Shown: piece after piece, positions 56,090 to 64,000 of the stretch
Position numbering within the stretch: position 1 is the stretch's first letter
How the letters are laid out: each line of letters opens with the position of its first letter
Source of the DNA: Protopterus annectens
Taxonomy: Eukaryota > Chordata > Ceratodontiformes > Protopteridae
DNA: 64,000 nucleotides
Reading direction: 5' to 3'
Assembly (NCBI RefSeq): GCF_019279795.1
Contig: NC_056747.1
Span: forward strand, 1,000,900,906-1,000,964,905
Program-made: the position numbers and the translations under genes
Notes under the pieces: generated by a model
Database searches by the model: none
Told to the model about the DNA's origin: nothing
What the model saw: only the letters and a program-made list of their open reading frames with translations

Positions 56090-57925
56090 CCAGTGATCAG
56101 TGATTACCCATCGGCAGAATCCTTTACAAGCGCATTCTATGAACACCTTCAAGAATGCATGGACTGAGCCATCCCAAGTAAAACCAAGACCAACTCCTCA
56201 AAAAAGAGGAAGCCAGTCTGGTGGACCCAGGCCATAAATAAACTTTACAACAGAAGGAGGAAACTCCTGCAAGATAGAACAAAATCCCAAAATAAGAAGG
56301 CATCTCTGATTAACATCAGTACAAAACTGCGCTCCCTCATTAAATCATCAAAGGCCAACTTCGAAAGAAAAATAGCCAATCACTCTAAGGATAACCACAA
56401 GGCCTTCTTTAACTATGTCAAGAGTCTAGGGGCAAACTCTCATATATACTCCGAGCTAGTGCATAATGGCCATAAATACACTGAACCAACCGACATTGCC
56501 AACATCCTGGCTGACAAGTTCAGTGCAAACTTCACCCCCCCCTCTCCACCGAAGGGGCTAGCACCCATCCCAGAAGAATGTGGCACTCCAGATATCTCAG
56601 ACACACAAGTAAAGACAGCCCTTGCAAAGGCCAAAAACACGGCATCAATGGGGCCAGATGGTATCCCAGGTTGTGTCTTACACGAGCTTCAAAATGAACT
56701 AACCCCCCATCTCAAAACACTATTCAAACTCAGCCTCTCTACAGGCTATGTACCCAAAGAATGACGTACAGCAACAGTCATACCACTCCACAAAGGTGGT
56801 GCCACAACTGACCCTGGGAACTATCGCCCTATAACCTTGACTAGCTTGGTCTGCAAAGCCATGGAACGCATTATCATGGAGCTCATTAACAGGGACATTG
56901 GGAACCTCCAGACACTGGACCCCACCCAGTTTGGCTTTGTTAAAGGCAGATCTTGCCTCCTGAACTTGGTCGACTTCTTTGAAACAGTCACCAAGGCCAT
57001 AGATAAAGGGAAGGTGGTCCATACAGCATATCTGGACCTCGCTAAGACGTTCAACACCATCCCACACTCAGGAATCATAGACAAACTCACCAGCTTAAAT
57101 ACCAACCGCCATGTCACGAGATGGGTTGACAATTGGCTCTCAGACAGAACCCACATGGTAAGAGTGGCAGGTGCCATGTCTGACTCTAAACCAGTCACAA
57201 GCAGAGTCCCACAAGGGTCAGTCCTGGGACCCCTCCTGTTAGGTATATATTTCTCTGAAGTACAGGCAAATGCGGAGGGACTGTGGCTAACCAAGTTCGC
57301 AGATGACTGTAAATTGGGTGCAATAATTGACTCTCTGGCTGACACAGACATCCTGCAAAAGGGTCTCTCAGAGACAAACACTTGGTGTCAAAGTCACGGC
57401 CTCAAGCTAAATGCCAAAAATGCATAGTAATCCTATTTGGGAAAAACAAAGTACCTACAAACTACCACATAGATGGGAATCCACTAAGTACAGAAGAAGT
57501 AATTAGGGACCTGGGTACCCAAGTAGATAGCATGCTCACCTTTGAGAAACACATAGATAAAATGGTCAGAAAATCCTTCTATGTGGCACACCTGATCACA
57601 AAGGGTCACTCATCCAGATCCAAGGAGGTGATTGTGCCCCTTTACTCCTCACTCATTAGGCTCATAATAGAGTACAATGCCTCATTTGGGATGTACCTCA
57701 CTAGACACCTGCAACAACTAGAAAGAATAGAAAGAAATCTTGATGAGTGGATGGGTAATCGTAAGTTCTACCCTGGGATCACTTCAGGAGCCCTGTTAGA
57801 CAGAGGCCCATGTTACTAATCTAATGGGGAGGCAAAAGCCATCACTCTGTGGCTAGCCTTATAAATGCCCCTGGGCAGATAGCCTAGTACTTACCTATGA
57901 ACCTATGAACCTATAAACCTGCTAC
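56090..57925 (+). mobile_element. CR1-like LINE (family III) with CCTATGAA-type 3' end
   Basis: Plus strand, 5'-truncated in the endonuclease-RT linker (VWWTQAINKLYNRRRKLLQD near 56216). RT follows through to the C-terminus and a short 3' UTR. The 3' end is CCTATGAACCTATGAACCTATAAACC at 57893-57918 (three imperfect 8-bp units), the short terminal repeat type expected in the CR1 clade. It is the best preserved CR1-like copy here, with one nonsense codon and one frameshift in the RT region. Confidence 0.92.
56459..57819 (+). pseudogene. Reverse transcriptase of the CR1-like family III LINE
   Basis: Three nearly contiguous frames (56459-56764, 56837-57427, 57382-57819). Blocks in order: ALAKAKNTASMGPDGIPGCV, a TGA just after STGYVPKE near 56762, then TATVIPLHKGG and NYRPITLTSLVCKAMERIIM, LDPTQFGFVKGRSCLLNLVD, motif A TAYLDLAKTFNTIPHSGIID, RVPQGSVLGPLLLGIYFSEV, active site TKFADDCKLGAII, then a one-base frameshift near 57418 (LNAKNA versus CIVILFGKN), VIRDLGTQVDSMLTFEKHID and LERIERNLDEWMG. 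Motif A has Asn for the second Asp position of AFD; both Asp of FADD are present. Confidence 0.92.
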
Positions 57926-58027
57926 AAAACTCAAGGCATTCTATTTTTTTGTTGTTTGTTTTGTTTTGTTTTGTTTTTTGCAGCCTTGATATGCAGTTGT
58001 CATGACCCTCAGCCATGTCAAGAAACT

Positions 58028-58115
58028 CTTTTTTTTTTCTTTCTTTTTAATTTCTCCAAATCTTTTGGGTTTCTAATACCATGAGAGGAATGAACCCCAT
58101 TCCTAAGTCAAAGTA
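58028..58115 (-). mobile_element. R4/Dong copy 3, 3' terminal piece
   Basis: The reverse complement matches the 3' ends of R4 copies 1 and 2 (TACTTTGACTTAGGAATG, GTATTAGAAACCCAAAAG, GGAGAAATTAAAAA). It is the end of the minus-strand R4 element that continues at 60646 on the other side of the Penelope-like insertion. Confidence 0.88.
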
Positions 58116-58163
58116 TGACTATATGAGTATGAAAAACAAGGCAGTATAGATGAGAGACCTATA

Positions 58164-58625
58164 GTGAGGAATAATGATAAGAGGAGACTAGTGATACCCT
58201 TTACTAATAATAATACTTCTATTGTCAACATTATTAAGAGACATTGGAATATTCTACAGTTAGATGATGGTATAAAAGACTTAGTGGGTGAGAAACCATC
58301 TTTAAGCTATAAGAATACTAAATCTTTGAAACGTATGCTTTGTTATGAGAGAGTGCCTAAAAATAAGATCTCCTCTGAGAGAAAGGGTACATTTGCATGT
58401 CGCTCTTGCAACCAGTGTATATATATAATGAAATCTAATGTTTTTATACATCCAGACACTGGTGTTAAATATGAGTTCAATGAATACGCTGATTGCAAGT
58501 CAAGAAATGTGATTTATTTAGCATCCTGCATAAAATGTTATTGTTTCTATATAGAAACTTTTTCATTCATCTGGTTTGCTTCGTTTGTTGTGGAGTATCA
58601 ACCTCTTCTGATTTTGGATTTGTGC
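58164..58625 (+). pseudogene. Penelope linker and truncated GIY-YIG domain, unit 1
   Basis: NNTSIVNIIKRHWNILQLDD, LKRMLCYERVPKNKISSERK, GTFACRSCNQCIY (cysteine motif), SRNVIYLASCIKCYCFYIET. The YIG motif reads YIE and the rest of the nuclease is replaced by terminal-region sequence (SFIWFASFVVEYQ). Unit 2 at 60280-60650 has the same truncation, so the truncated form itself was present before the tandem arose or both ends share one deletion. Confidence 0.85.
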
Positions 58626-58721
58626 TTTTTTTGGGAGGTGATACCTTACCTTGACAGTGTTCTTTTCTTGCTGAACTCTGCTATTTTGTTCACTGAAGGG
58701 ACATGACAGAAGAAACCAGCA

Positions 58722-59900
58722 ATGTTACTTGAATCCAGATCTTTGGGTCTTACAGAAATCTTCACAGAAGGTATTAATCCACTTTTAAAACTGTCTTATG
58801 CTGAATTAGCAAAAGCAGCCTCTACACACAGAGATACTGATTGGCATGTAGATGTTTTACAAACAATGAGGGACAACCTTAGTAAAATTAAGAATGCCCA
58901 GTGGCAAAAAAGACATATGGAGGCATGCATTAATTTTAAAGTTGTTCCTATGTTAAAAATGCCTACTGAACTTTTGTCTAAGTGGCAGCAACTTAATTTA
59001 GATATGAGACTACTTATTGAGCAATATACTTTGATAGAGTTGGAACTTCAGCAAGAAGCTATAGCTTTAGAAGAAAAATTGACTGCAGCTCTCTAACACA
59101 CAGAAAGAAGATTTTCTATAACAAGAGAAAGAGATCCTGGCCAAGAGATTCCACCAGGACAACATATGCTGCGACGCCACTAACATTGAAATGCCTTTCT
59201 CTGTATCTGCTCCTACTCCTTCCATGCCTGCTTCCTCTTCTCAGGTAGAAGCAGCAGTCAGTGAACAATGCAGTGTGAATACAGTACACTCTGATGTTTT
59301 CATGTCAGCACCTGTAAGAAAAACACCTATATCAACAAGTGGAACTGTTTCAGCTGAATCTAATGACACTTCTCCGTTCCACTCCATTTTGACAGGAGAT
59401 GAGGCAGTCCACAAACCACCAGGAAAAGGAAGATATCAGGAGGCCAGTTAAAAAACTTTCAAAACTGTAACCAGGACTTGATTATTAATCTTTCCAGTCA
59501 CATGCTTATGGACAATGAAAGAAAGATTTTGAACAAAAGTTTGTCCTTCATTCCCTCTCAGGGGACTGATGTAAGTGATTTAAGAAATATTGCACTTGGT
59601 TTACAGTTTGGCAACAATGCTTCTAATACTGATGTTTATATATGCCTGCTATACATCCTTTATTGGAAAGTTTTGAAAGAGCTTGCAGTGATGATTTGTT
59701 GAAGTTTTTGAATCTGACAATACAAAACTTGATTTTACAATATTACCAAGGAAGAGAAGTTAGCCCTTCATGATTTAAAGAACAATACTAGTATAGTCAT
59801 TCGACAAGCTGACAAAGGGGAGCTACAGTGCTTCTAGATAGCTACTACCATGATACTATTTTAGAAATGATACAGATTGAGCATGTCAGATTTAGATAAA
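58722..59900 (+). pseudogene. Penelope N-terminal region and pre-RT block, unit 2
   Basis: 58722-59096 is a 124-codon helical frame (LTEIFTEGINPLLKLSYAEL; QQLNLDMRLLIEQYTLIELE), 59191-59451 a Ser/Thr/Pro-rich frame, and 59478-59702 begins with NLSSHMLMDNERKILNKSLS, the conserved start of the Penelope catalytic region. Near 59740-59880 the reading LALHDLKNNTSIVIRQADKG matches the family block before RT. Beyond about 60010 the RT palm is missing. The N-terminal frames have no known domain; they occupy the place of the poorly conserved leader of these proteins. Confidence 0.78.
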
Positions 59901-60229
59901 TTAATGATTATTGATGAAGAACTGTACAAATATTTTTAATATCTATTTTTCTAGAAAAAATTTGAGACCAGTATCTACTAAATCTATATTGAAACAGTTT
60001 TGGAAACACTAGCACCTTTCAATGAGAACAATATTCTAGAAACTAATGATGTAGGGATAGATTTCTTAGGTTATATTTGTTAAACAAAGGACTTAGCACT
60101 CACAATGCTGTTAGAAATGGTTCTTTGAATATTATAAACGTTTTGTGGATGACGAGGCACATTAGAGCTCCTGAAAGAGTTTGTTCTATATACATAACAC
60201 AATTGATAAAACATTGTAAATAATCAGGT

Positions 60230-60645
60230 GAAATGAAAACAAGGCAGTATAGATGAGAGACCTATAGTGAGGAATAATGATTTTACTAATAATAATACTT
60301 CTATTGTCAACATTATTAAGAGATTCTACAGTTAGATGATGGTATAAAAGACTTAGTGGGTGAGAAACCATCTTTTAGCTATAAGAATACTAAATCTTTG
60401 ATGTCACTCTTGCGACCAGTGTATATATATATAATGAAATCTAATGTTTTTATACATCCAGACACTGGTGTTAAATATGAGTTCAATGAATACGCTGATT
60501 GCAAGTCAAGAAATGTGATTTATTTAGCATCCTGCATAAAATGTTATTGTTTCTATATAGAAACTTATTCGAATAAAGGACTTGTCTTTTCATTCATCTG
60601 GTTTGCTTCGTTTGTTGTGGAGTATCAACCTCTTCTGATTTTGAA
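60230..60645 (+). pseudogene. Penelope linker and truncated GIY-YIG domain, unit 2
   Basis: Repeat of the 58140-58625 segment with small deletions (a 13-bp gap near 60265 and about 60 bp near 60400 around the cysteine motif) and about 20 additional bp near 60567 (ETYSNKGLVFSF versus ETFSF). KSRNVIYLASCIKCYCFYIE is identical to unit 1. Gives direct evidence of the tandem arrangement. Confidence 0.87.
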
Positions 60646-63560
60646 AGTATGATTATAGTTCATGAAATTCGTATTGTTTCAATCTTTGATGTCAGGCAGA
60701 AGTGCTCTTCGCAGCACCAGCAATGTGCCCAGGAATGACTCCTTTTGCAATTTGCACAAGTTACATGTATTGGTAACATATCTAAATATGATTGTAGATT
60801 CTTTTTTATAAGACCCATTGCTCCTACTACTATTGGGACTGTCTGGGTATCTTTCTTCCACATTGCTCTCATTTCTGCCTGCAAATCTTGGTACACAGAA
60901 CACTGTAGTCACTGGATGTGGTGATTTCAGTGATCAATACTACTGTTGTCTTCTTTTCTTGGACCACTATATCCACTTTTCTAGCATCTATCTTTTGAAC
61001 TGTTGGTAATGGATGATCCCATGTGATATACACTTCAGCATTTTCCTATGATAATTTGTGGTTCATATTACCAGTGTTTTTCAGCCACTTCAATACCATA
61101 TCATTTCCACAATCCCCAGTGCAACAGTCTAGCCACATTATTATGCCTTTCAGTATGTAGTCCTTCTGCCATTAGTATGTCACAACCAGCAGTGAGGTGT
61201 GCGACTGTTTCCAATTCTGTTTTACAAAACCTACATTTGTCTGTTTCTTCCACATGTTCAGTAGACTTTGTAAACCAATGTGTACTTAGCCCACTATCTT
61301 GTGCTGCCAATATTAACCTTTCATCTCTTGGTTTGAATTCAACTCTGCTTAACCATTCCTGCATTCATTCCTGATCAACATGAGCTTCTTCCAGAAGTTT
61401 TCTATACCTGCAACTATATCTATGCATTTTTCACATTTCTTACCTTCTCATCTGGTCCTTCACCTTATATTCTTTCTTTTGTTTTCGGCACATTCAGTTG
61501 CTGCCTGATTTTTATCTACTTGTGGTTTGATTTCCATTCCTGCTTGACGCCGATCTGCTTCTGCTAAACTAAGCAGAGAAGTCATCTTAGATTATTCTCC
61601 TCATATTTCAAAACTTTCACTACATTTGTGTCTTGTGAGGTCAGCAGATATGTGTGCAGTCCCATGATTGCAGATCTATACATGTAATCAATTTCAAGGA
61701 AGGCTGTCCCTCCTTCAGAATGGGGAATATATAATTTTGGTATGCACTGATTTTTATAAATCATTTGGTGAGCATGATACATCCTTCTTGTGTTCCTGTC
61801 TAATCTATCTAACACATTTTGGAGCCAGTCATTCACTCCAAAACTGTTATAGGACAGGAAGAGCAAATTGGTTTATAGCTTAAATTTTGTTCCTAGATGT
61901 CAGCTCTGTTTTCATTATTAATTTAAAAAGTATTCCTTACTAAGTTTTAGTCACATTTGTTCACATTTTATTGTTGATCCTTCATCAGTTCCCAAATATT
62001 TATAAACTCCCTCTTGCTTAAGTTCTTTTTTATCACATTCTTGTCCCAAATTGATGTTTTCTTGGTGCTGCAGTTTTCCTGCTTTAAAGGTGGCGTTTGC
62101 ACTTCTATCAAGACCAAATGACATTCTTATATCATCTGAAAAAGTTTTGACAACTTGCAGTTGTGCTTTCAGTTCCTCATCTGATGAGCTATATAGTTTT
62201 AAATCATCGACAAAGAGAAGATGAGAAGTCTTTATACTTTATTGTGTTCTAGAAGCCAACTTATAGCCATAGCGTAAGCTGCTAAGTAGACAGCTTAATG
62301 GGTTAAGGGCAATGTAGAATAGCAGCAGTGACAGAGGGTCACTCTGGAAAATCCCTCTTTGAATTTTTAGCCCTGGAATAATAATTTGTCCTTTATCATG
62401 GCTTAATTGAAAAGTGGTCTGCCAGTGTTTCATGGTCATTGTAATGTAGTCGATCAGTGTAGGGTGTATTTTATACATTTTTAAGCACTCTTTTATCCAT
62501 GAATGTGGGATATTATAATCCATCCATGCCATACTTCGATTCTTTCCCTTTTTACAGTGTTCCACTTTATTTAACAACAAATGATCATTTGTTCCATATG
62601 ACTTTCTTTTATTGTCTATTGTTCTATTACCATAATTCTTTTTCTAAATGACTATAAACTCTATCAGCATCAATTCAACTGTAAAGTTTATATGTCGTCA
62701 AGTTATTGGTCTATACTTTTTAGAGTGGCTTGTAGGTTCAGTCTTAAGTAGAAGCATTGTTTTTCCTGTTGTTAGCCAGGTTGGTGTCTGTTCAGAGTGT
62801 GCATATAAATAGTTCTTACTCATGGCTAAATCTTTGTGCAAAGATGTTAATAAGAGGCTTTACTCAACTTTGTTTCAGTCTCTCTGGCTGTTACTTCATC
62901 CAATTTCATATCCTGTACCTTTAGACTTGTTATTCTTTCTTTTACTTCTTCTATCCATTTAGCATCTTTATGTTCCATGGGACCTTCACAGGTACTTCTC
63001 CAAAATGTATCTATTTCTTCTTTATTTGGTAGTCTTTCAATTCCTTTTAACTTGTTTTCCAATTTTCTATAAAACTCTTTTGGGTCATCAATAAATTGCT
63101 TATTTTTTCCTTTTCCTTTATATTTATCTGTGTATCTTGTAAGTTTTCCACCTGTGCTGAAATTTTTAGACTGTCATTTTCGATAGCGCATGATAGATCC
63201 TGATCTGTTCTAATACTGCACATTGCTTTTATTGCGGCTATCTTTCTAAGTATTTTTGTCGATCTGTTCCCTCTTCTATACTCTCCTGACAGTGACACTT
63301 CTTGTCTTAGTTGCTTTATAGATTTCTGTTTGATATTTCCATGATGGTATTCAATTTCTCCCCTTCCTTTCCCTCGCTACCCCATGTTCTTGTGGTAGAA
63401 CTTTATCAGTTATTAATTTAGCTGCACAGTAATATAACCTGTTTACTTCTGTTATATCTCATCAATTTCTATGGACAGTCCTAATTACTGTATTCATTTG
63501 TTTTATCAAACTTCTGATGTTTTTGGTTTTATTGACCTTCTGCATTCTATTTCTTTTATT
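60646..63560 (-). mobile_element. R4/Dong-type LINE, copy 3 (main part, minus strand)
   Basis: In minus sense from right to left: the NRLYYCAAKLITDK-type block near 63400-63440, pre-RT (62847-63298), RT (62239-62580: MAWMDYNIPHSWIKECLKMY, GIFQSDPLSPLLFYIALNPL), the active site FVDDLKLYSSSDEEL near 62190-62230, thumb with VYKYLGTDEGS near 61990, 61582-61866, zinc finger KCRFCKTELETVAHLTAGCD (61101-61364) and nuclease (ARKVDIVVQ near 60965 where the family has PD; GAMGLIKKNLQSYLDMLPI at 60660-60896). The RT active site is intact in this copy alone. A short in-frame loss at motif A (MDYNIPHS for DYKKAFDSIPHS) and stops make it inactive. Confidence 0.87.
61101..61364 (-). pseudogene. Zinc-finger and RHNxVA region of R4 copy 3
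   Basis: A clean 87-codon frame: EWLSRVEFKPRDERLILAAQ, then CRFCKTELETVAHLTAGC (C-x2-C-x8-H-x4-C) and ERHNNVARLLHWGLWK. This finger followed by the RHNxVAxxLHW motif is the mark of R2/R4-group LINEs, where it lies between RT and the restriction-enzyme-like endonuclease and is thought to help bind target DNA. Confidence 0.88.
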
Positions 63561-64000
63561 GATCTTTTATACATTTTAGTTTGATGACCAGGGTAGTCCA
63601 CTGGGCCTGGAAGAGCCCGTTTTCAGTGGAGGCCCAGGGAAAAAAAGCTCCAGAGACATTGACAATTATACAATAGTTATAGATACAAACATAGATGAAT
63701 ATCAAGTTCCAAAGTTCAAGAACAAATGGTACCATGCAATGGTGAAAAACATATTTAAAAAGAAAAGACAATGTGATACAATGATCTAAGTAATATTTCA
63801 AAGTATATATGTGATTATATAGAGTGAGTAGTATATACAAGGTATAATTACAAAGTATAAACATTTTTTTTGAAATCCAGGTAAACCTGGAAAGAGAGAG
63901 GAAAAGGTGAGGTAAAAGAACATTTTTTAGGAGAGAGGGAGTAGGTTCAGGGGGGAGGTAACACATGTCAGGCAGAGGAAGTAGATGCAGAAGTAGATCA
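63561..64000 (-). mobile_element. L2-like LINE 3' end, running off the window
   Basis: The family terminal motif in reverse complement occupies 63570-63655 (TTGATGACCAGGGTAGTCCA, TTTTCAGTGGAGGCCCAGGG, GCTCCAG). The rest is 3' UTR. Coding sequence is not reached within the window. It abuts the 5' side of R4 copy 3. Confidence 0.85.

Larger units (their letters stand above)
58116..60645 (+). mobile_element. Penelope-like element in partial tandem form, inserted in R4 copy 3
   Basis: Flanked by AAAGTATGA on both sides (58105-58113 and 60643-60651), which in the uninterrupted R4 sequence occurs once. It has the typical partial-tandem layout: a 3' unit (linker plus start of GIY-YIG plus terminal region, 58140-58625), then a second unit with N-terminal ORF (58722-59700), pre-RT block (near 59740-59880) and, after deletion of most of RT, the same linker, GIY-YIG start and terminal region again (60230-60650). 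The terminal segment with TTGTGGAGTATCAACCTCTT occurs in both. RT is mostly deleted, so it is dead. Confidence 0.85.

Noticed and set aside
56821..57381. Open frame of 186 codons on the minus strand
   Set aside because: It is antisense to the CR1-like reverse transcriptase, which has clear RT motifs on the plus strand.
58560..58720. CACTGAAGGGACATGACAGAAGAAACC as a possible hammerhead in the third Penelope-like element
   Set aside because: CTGAAGG departs from CUGANGA, and no stem II or stem III could be paired around GAAA.
1..64000. Host gene with exons
   Set aside because: No stretch showed conserved exon-like coding sequence with splice sites outside transposon proteins; all substantial protein similarity recognised was to mobile elements.

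Overview
This window reads as repeat-dense, intron-free intergenic DNA from a vertebrate with a large, retrotransposon-rich genome. No host protein-coding gene, rRNA or tRNA gene could be supported. The families present point to a fish-like or early-branching tetrapod lineage (a lungfish, a non-teleost fish or an amphibian are all compatible): L2/CR1-type LINEs, R4/Dong (Rex6-like) LINEs with a restriction-enzyme-like endonuclease, Tx1-like L1 remnants, Penelope-like elements with GIY-YIG endonuclease, PIF/Harbinger transposases, a fish-type tRNA-derived SINE and long CA/GT arrays. The species cannot be named from this sequence.

Layout. 1-8.4 kb is one decayed Harbinger transposase gene (minus strand), split by an L2-like LINE (minus), which is itself split by a second L2-like LINE (plus); a palindromic MITE with a perfect 8-bp target duplication sits in the transposase. 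8.4-14 kb holds a CR1-like and an L2-like LINE end and a minus-strand gag/protease remnant with a second MITE. 14-20.5 kb has two Penelope-like elements pointing away from each other around a composite repeat; the rightward one ends in a hammerhead-ribozyme-like fold. 20.5-27.4 kb carries a third MITE, an L2-like LINE, a second copy of the composite repeat and a repeat family with inverted ends. 27.4-30.6 kb and 38.4-43.1 kb are R4/Dong copies interrupted by SINEs and a fourth MITE. Between them lie CA-array blocks, a complete SINE, a Tx1-like remnant, a tandem repeat and a CR1-like remnant. 44.4-49.0 kb is a near-identical partial tandem duplication, one copy of which holds a young L2-like LINE. 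49.2-57.9 kb has CR1-like LINEs, a second Harbinger remnant, a Tx1-like 3' end and a DIRS-like RT trace. 58.0-63.6 kb is a third R4/Dong copy (minus) into which a tandemly arranged Penelope-like element inserted; the window ends in another L2-like LINE 3' end.

Nearly all coding sequence is broken by stops and frameshifts; the best preserved are the LINE at 45.5-47.1 kb (one stop in the 3' half of RT) and the CR1-like LINE at 56.1-57.9 kb. The insertions give a relative order: Harbinger is older than the outer LINE, which is older than the inner LINE; Harbinger, R4 copy 2 and the gag/protease element are each older than their MITEs; R4 copies are older than the SINEs and the Penelope-like insertion. 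The least explained signals are the hammerhead-like fold, the MITE family with hairpin ends, a repeat-borne hairpin with compensating base changes, and the 44-49 kb duplication.
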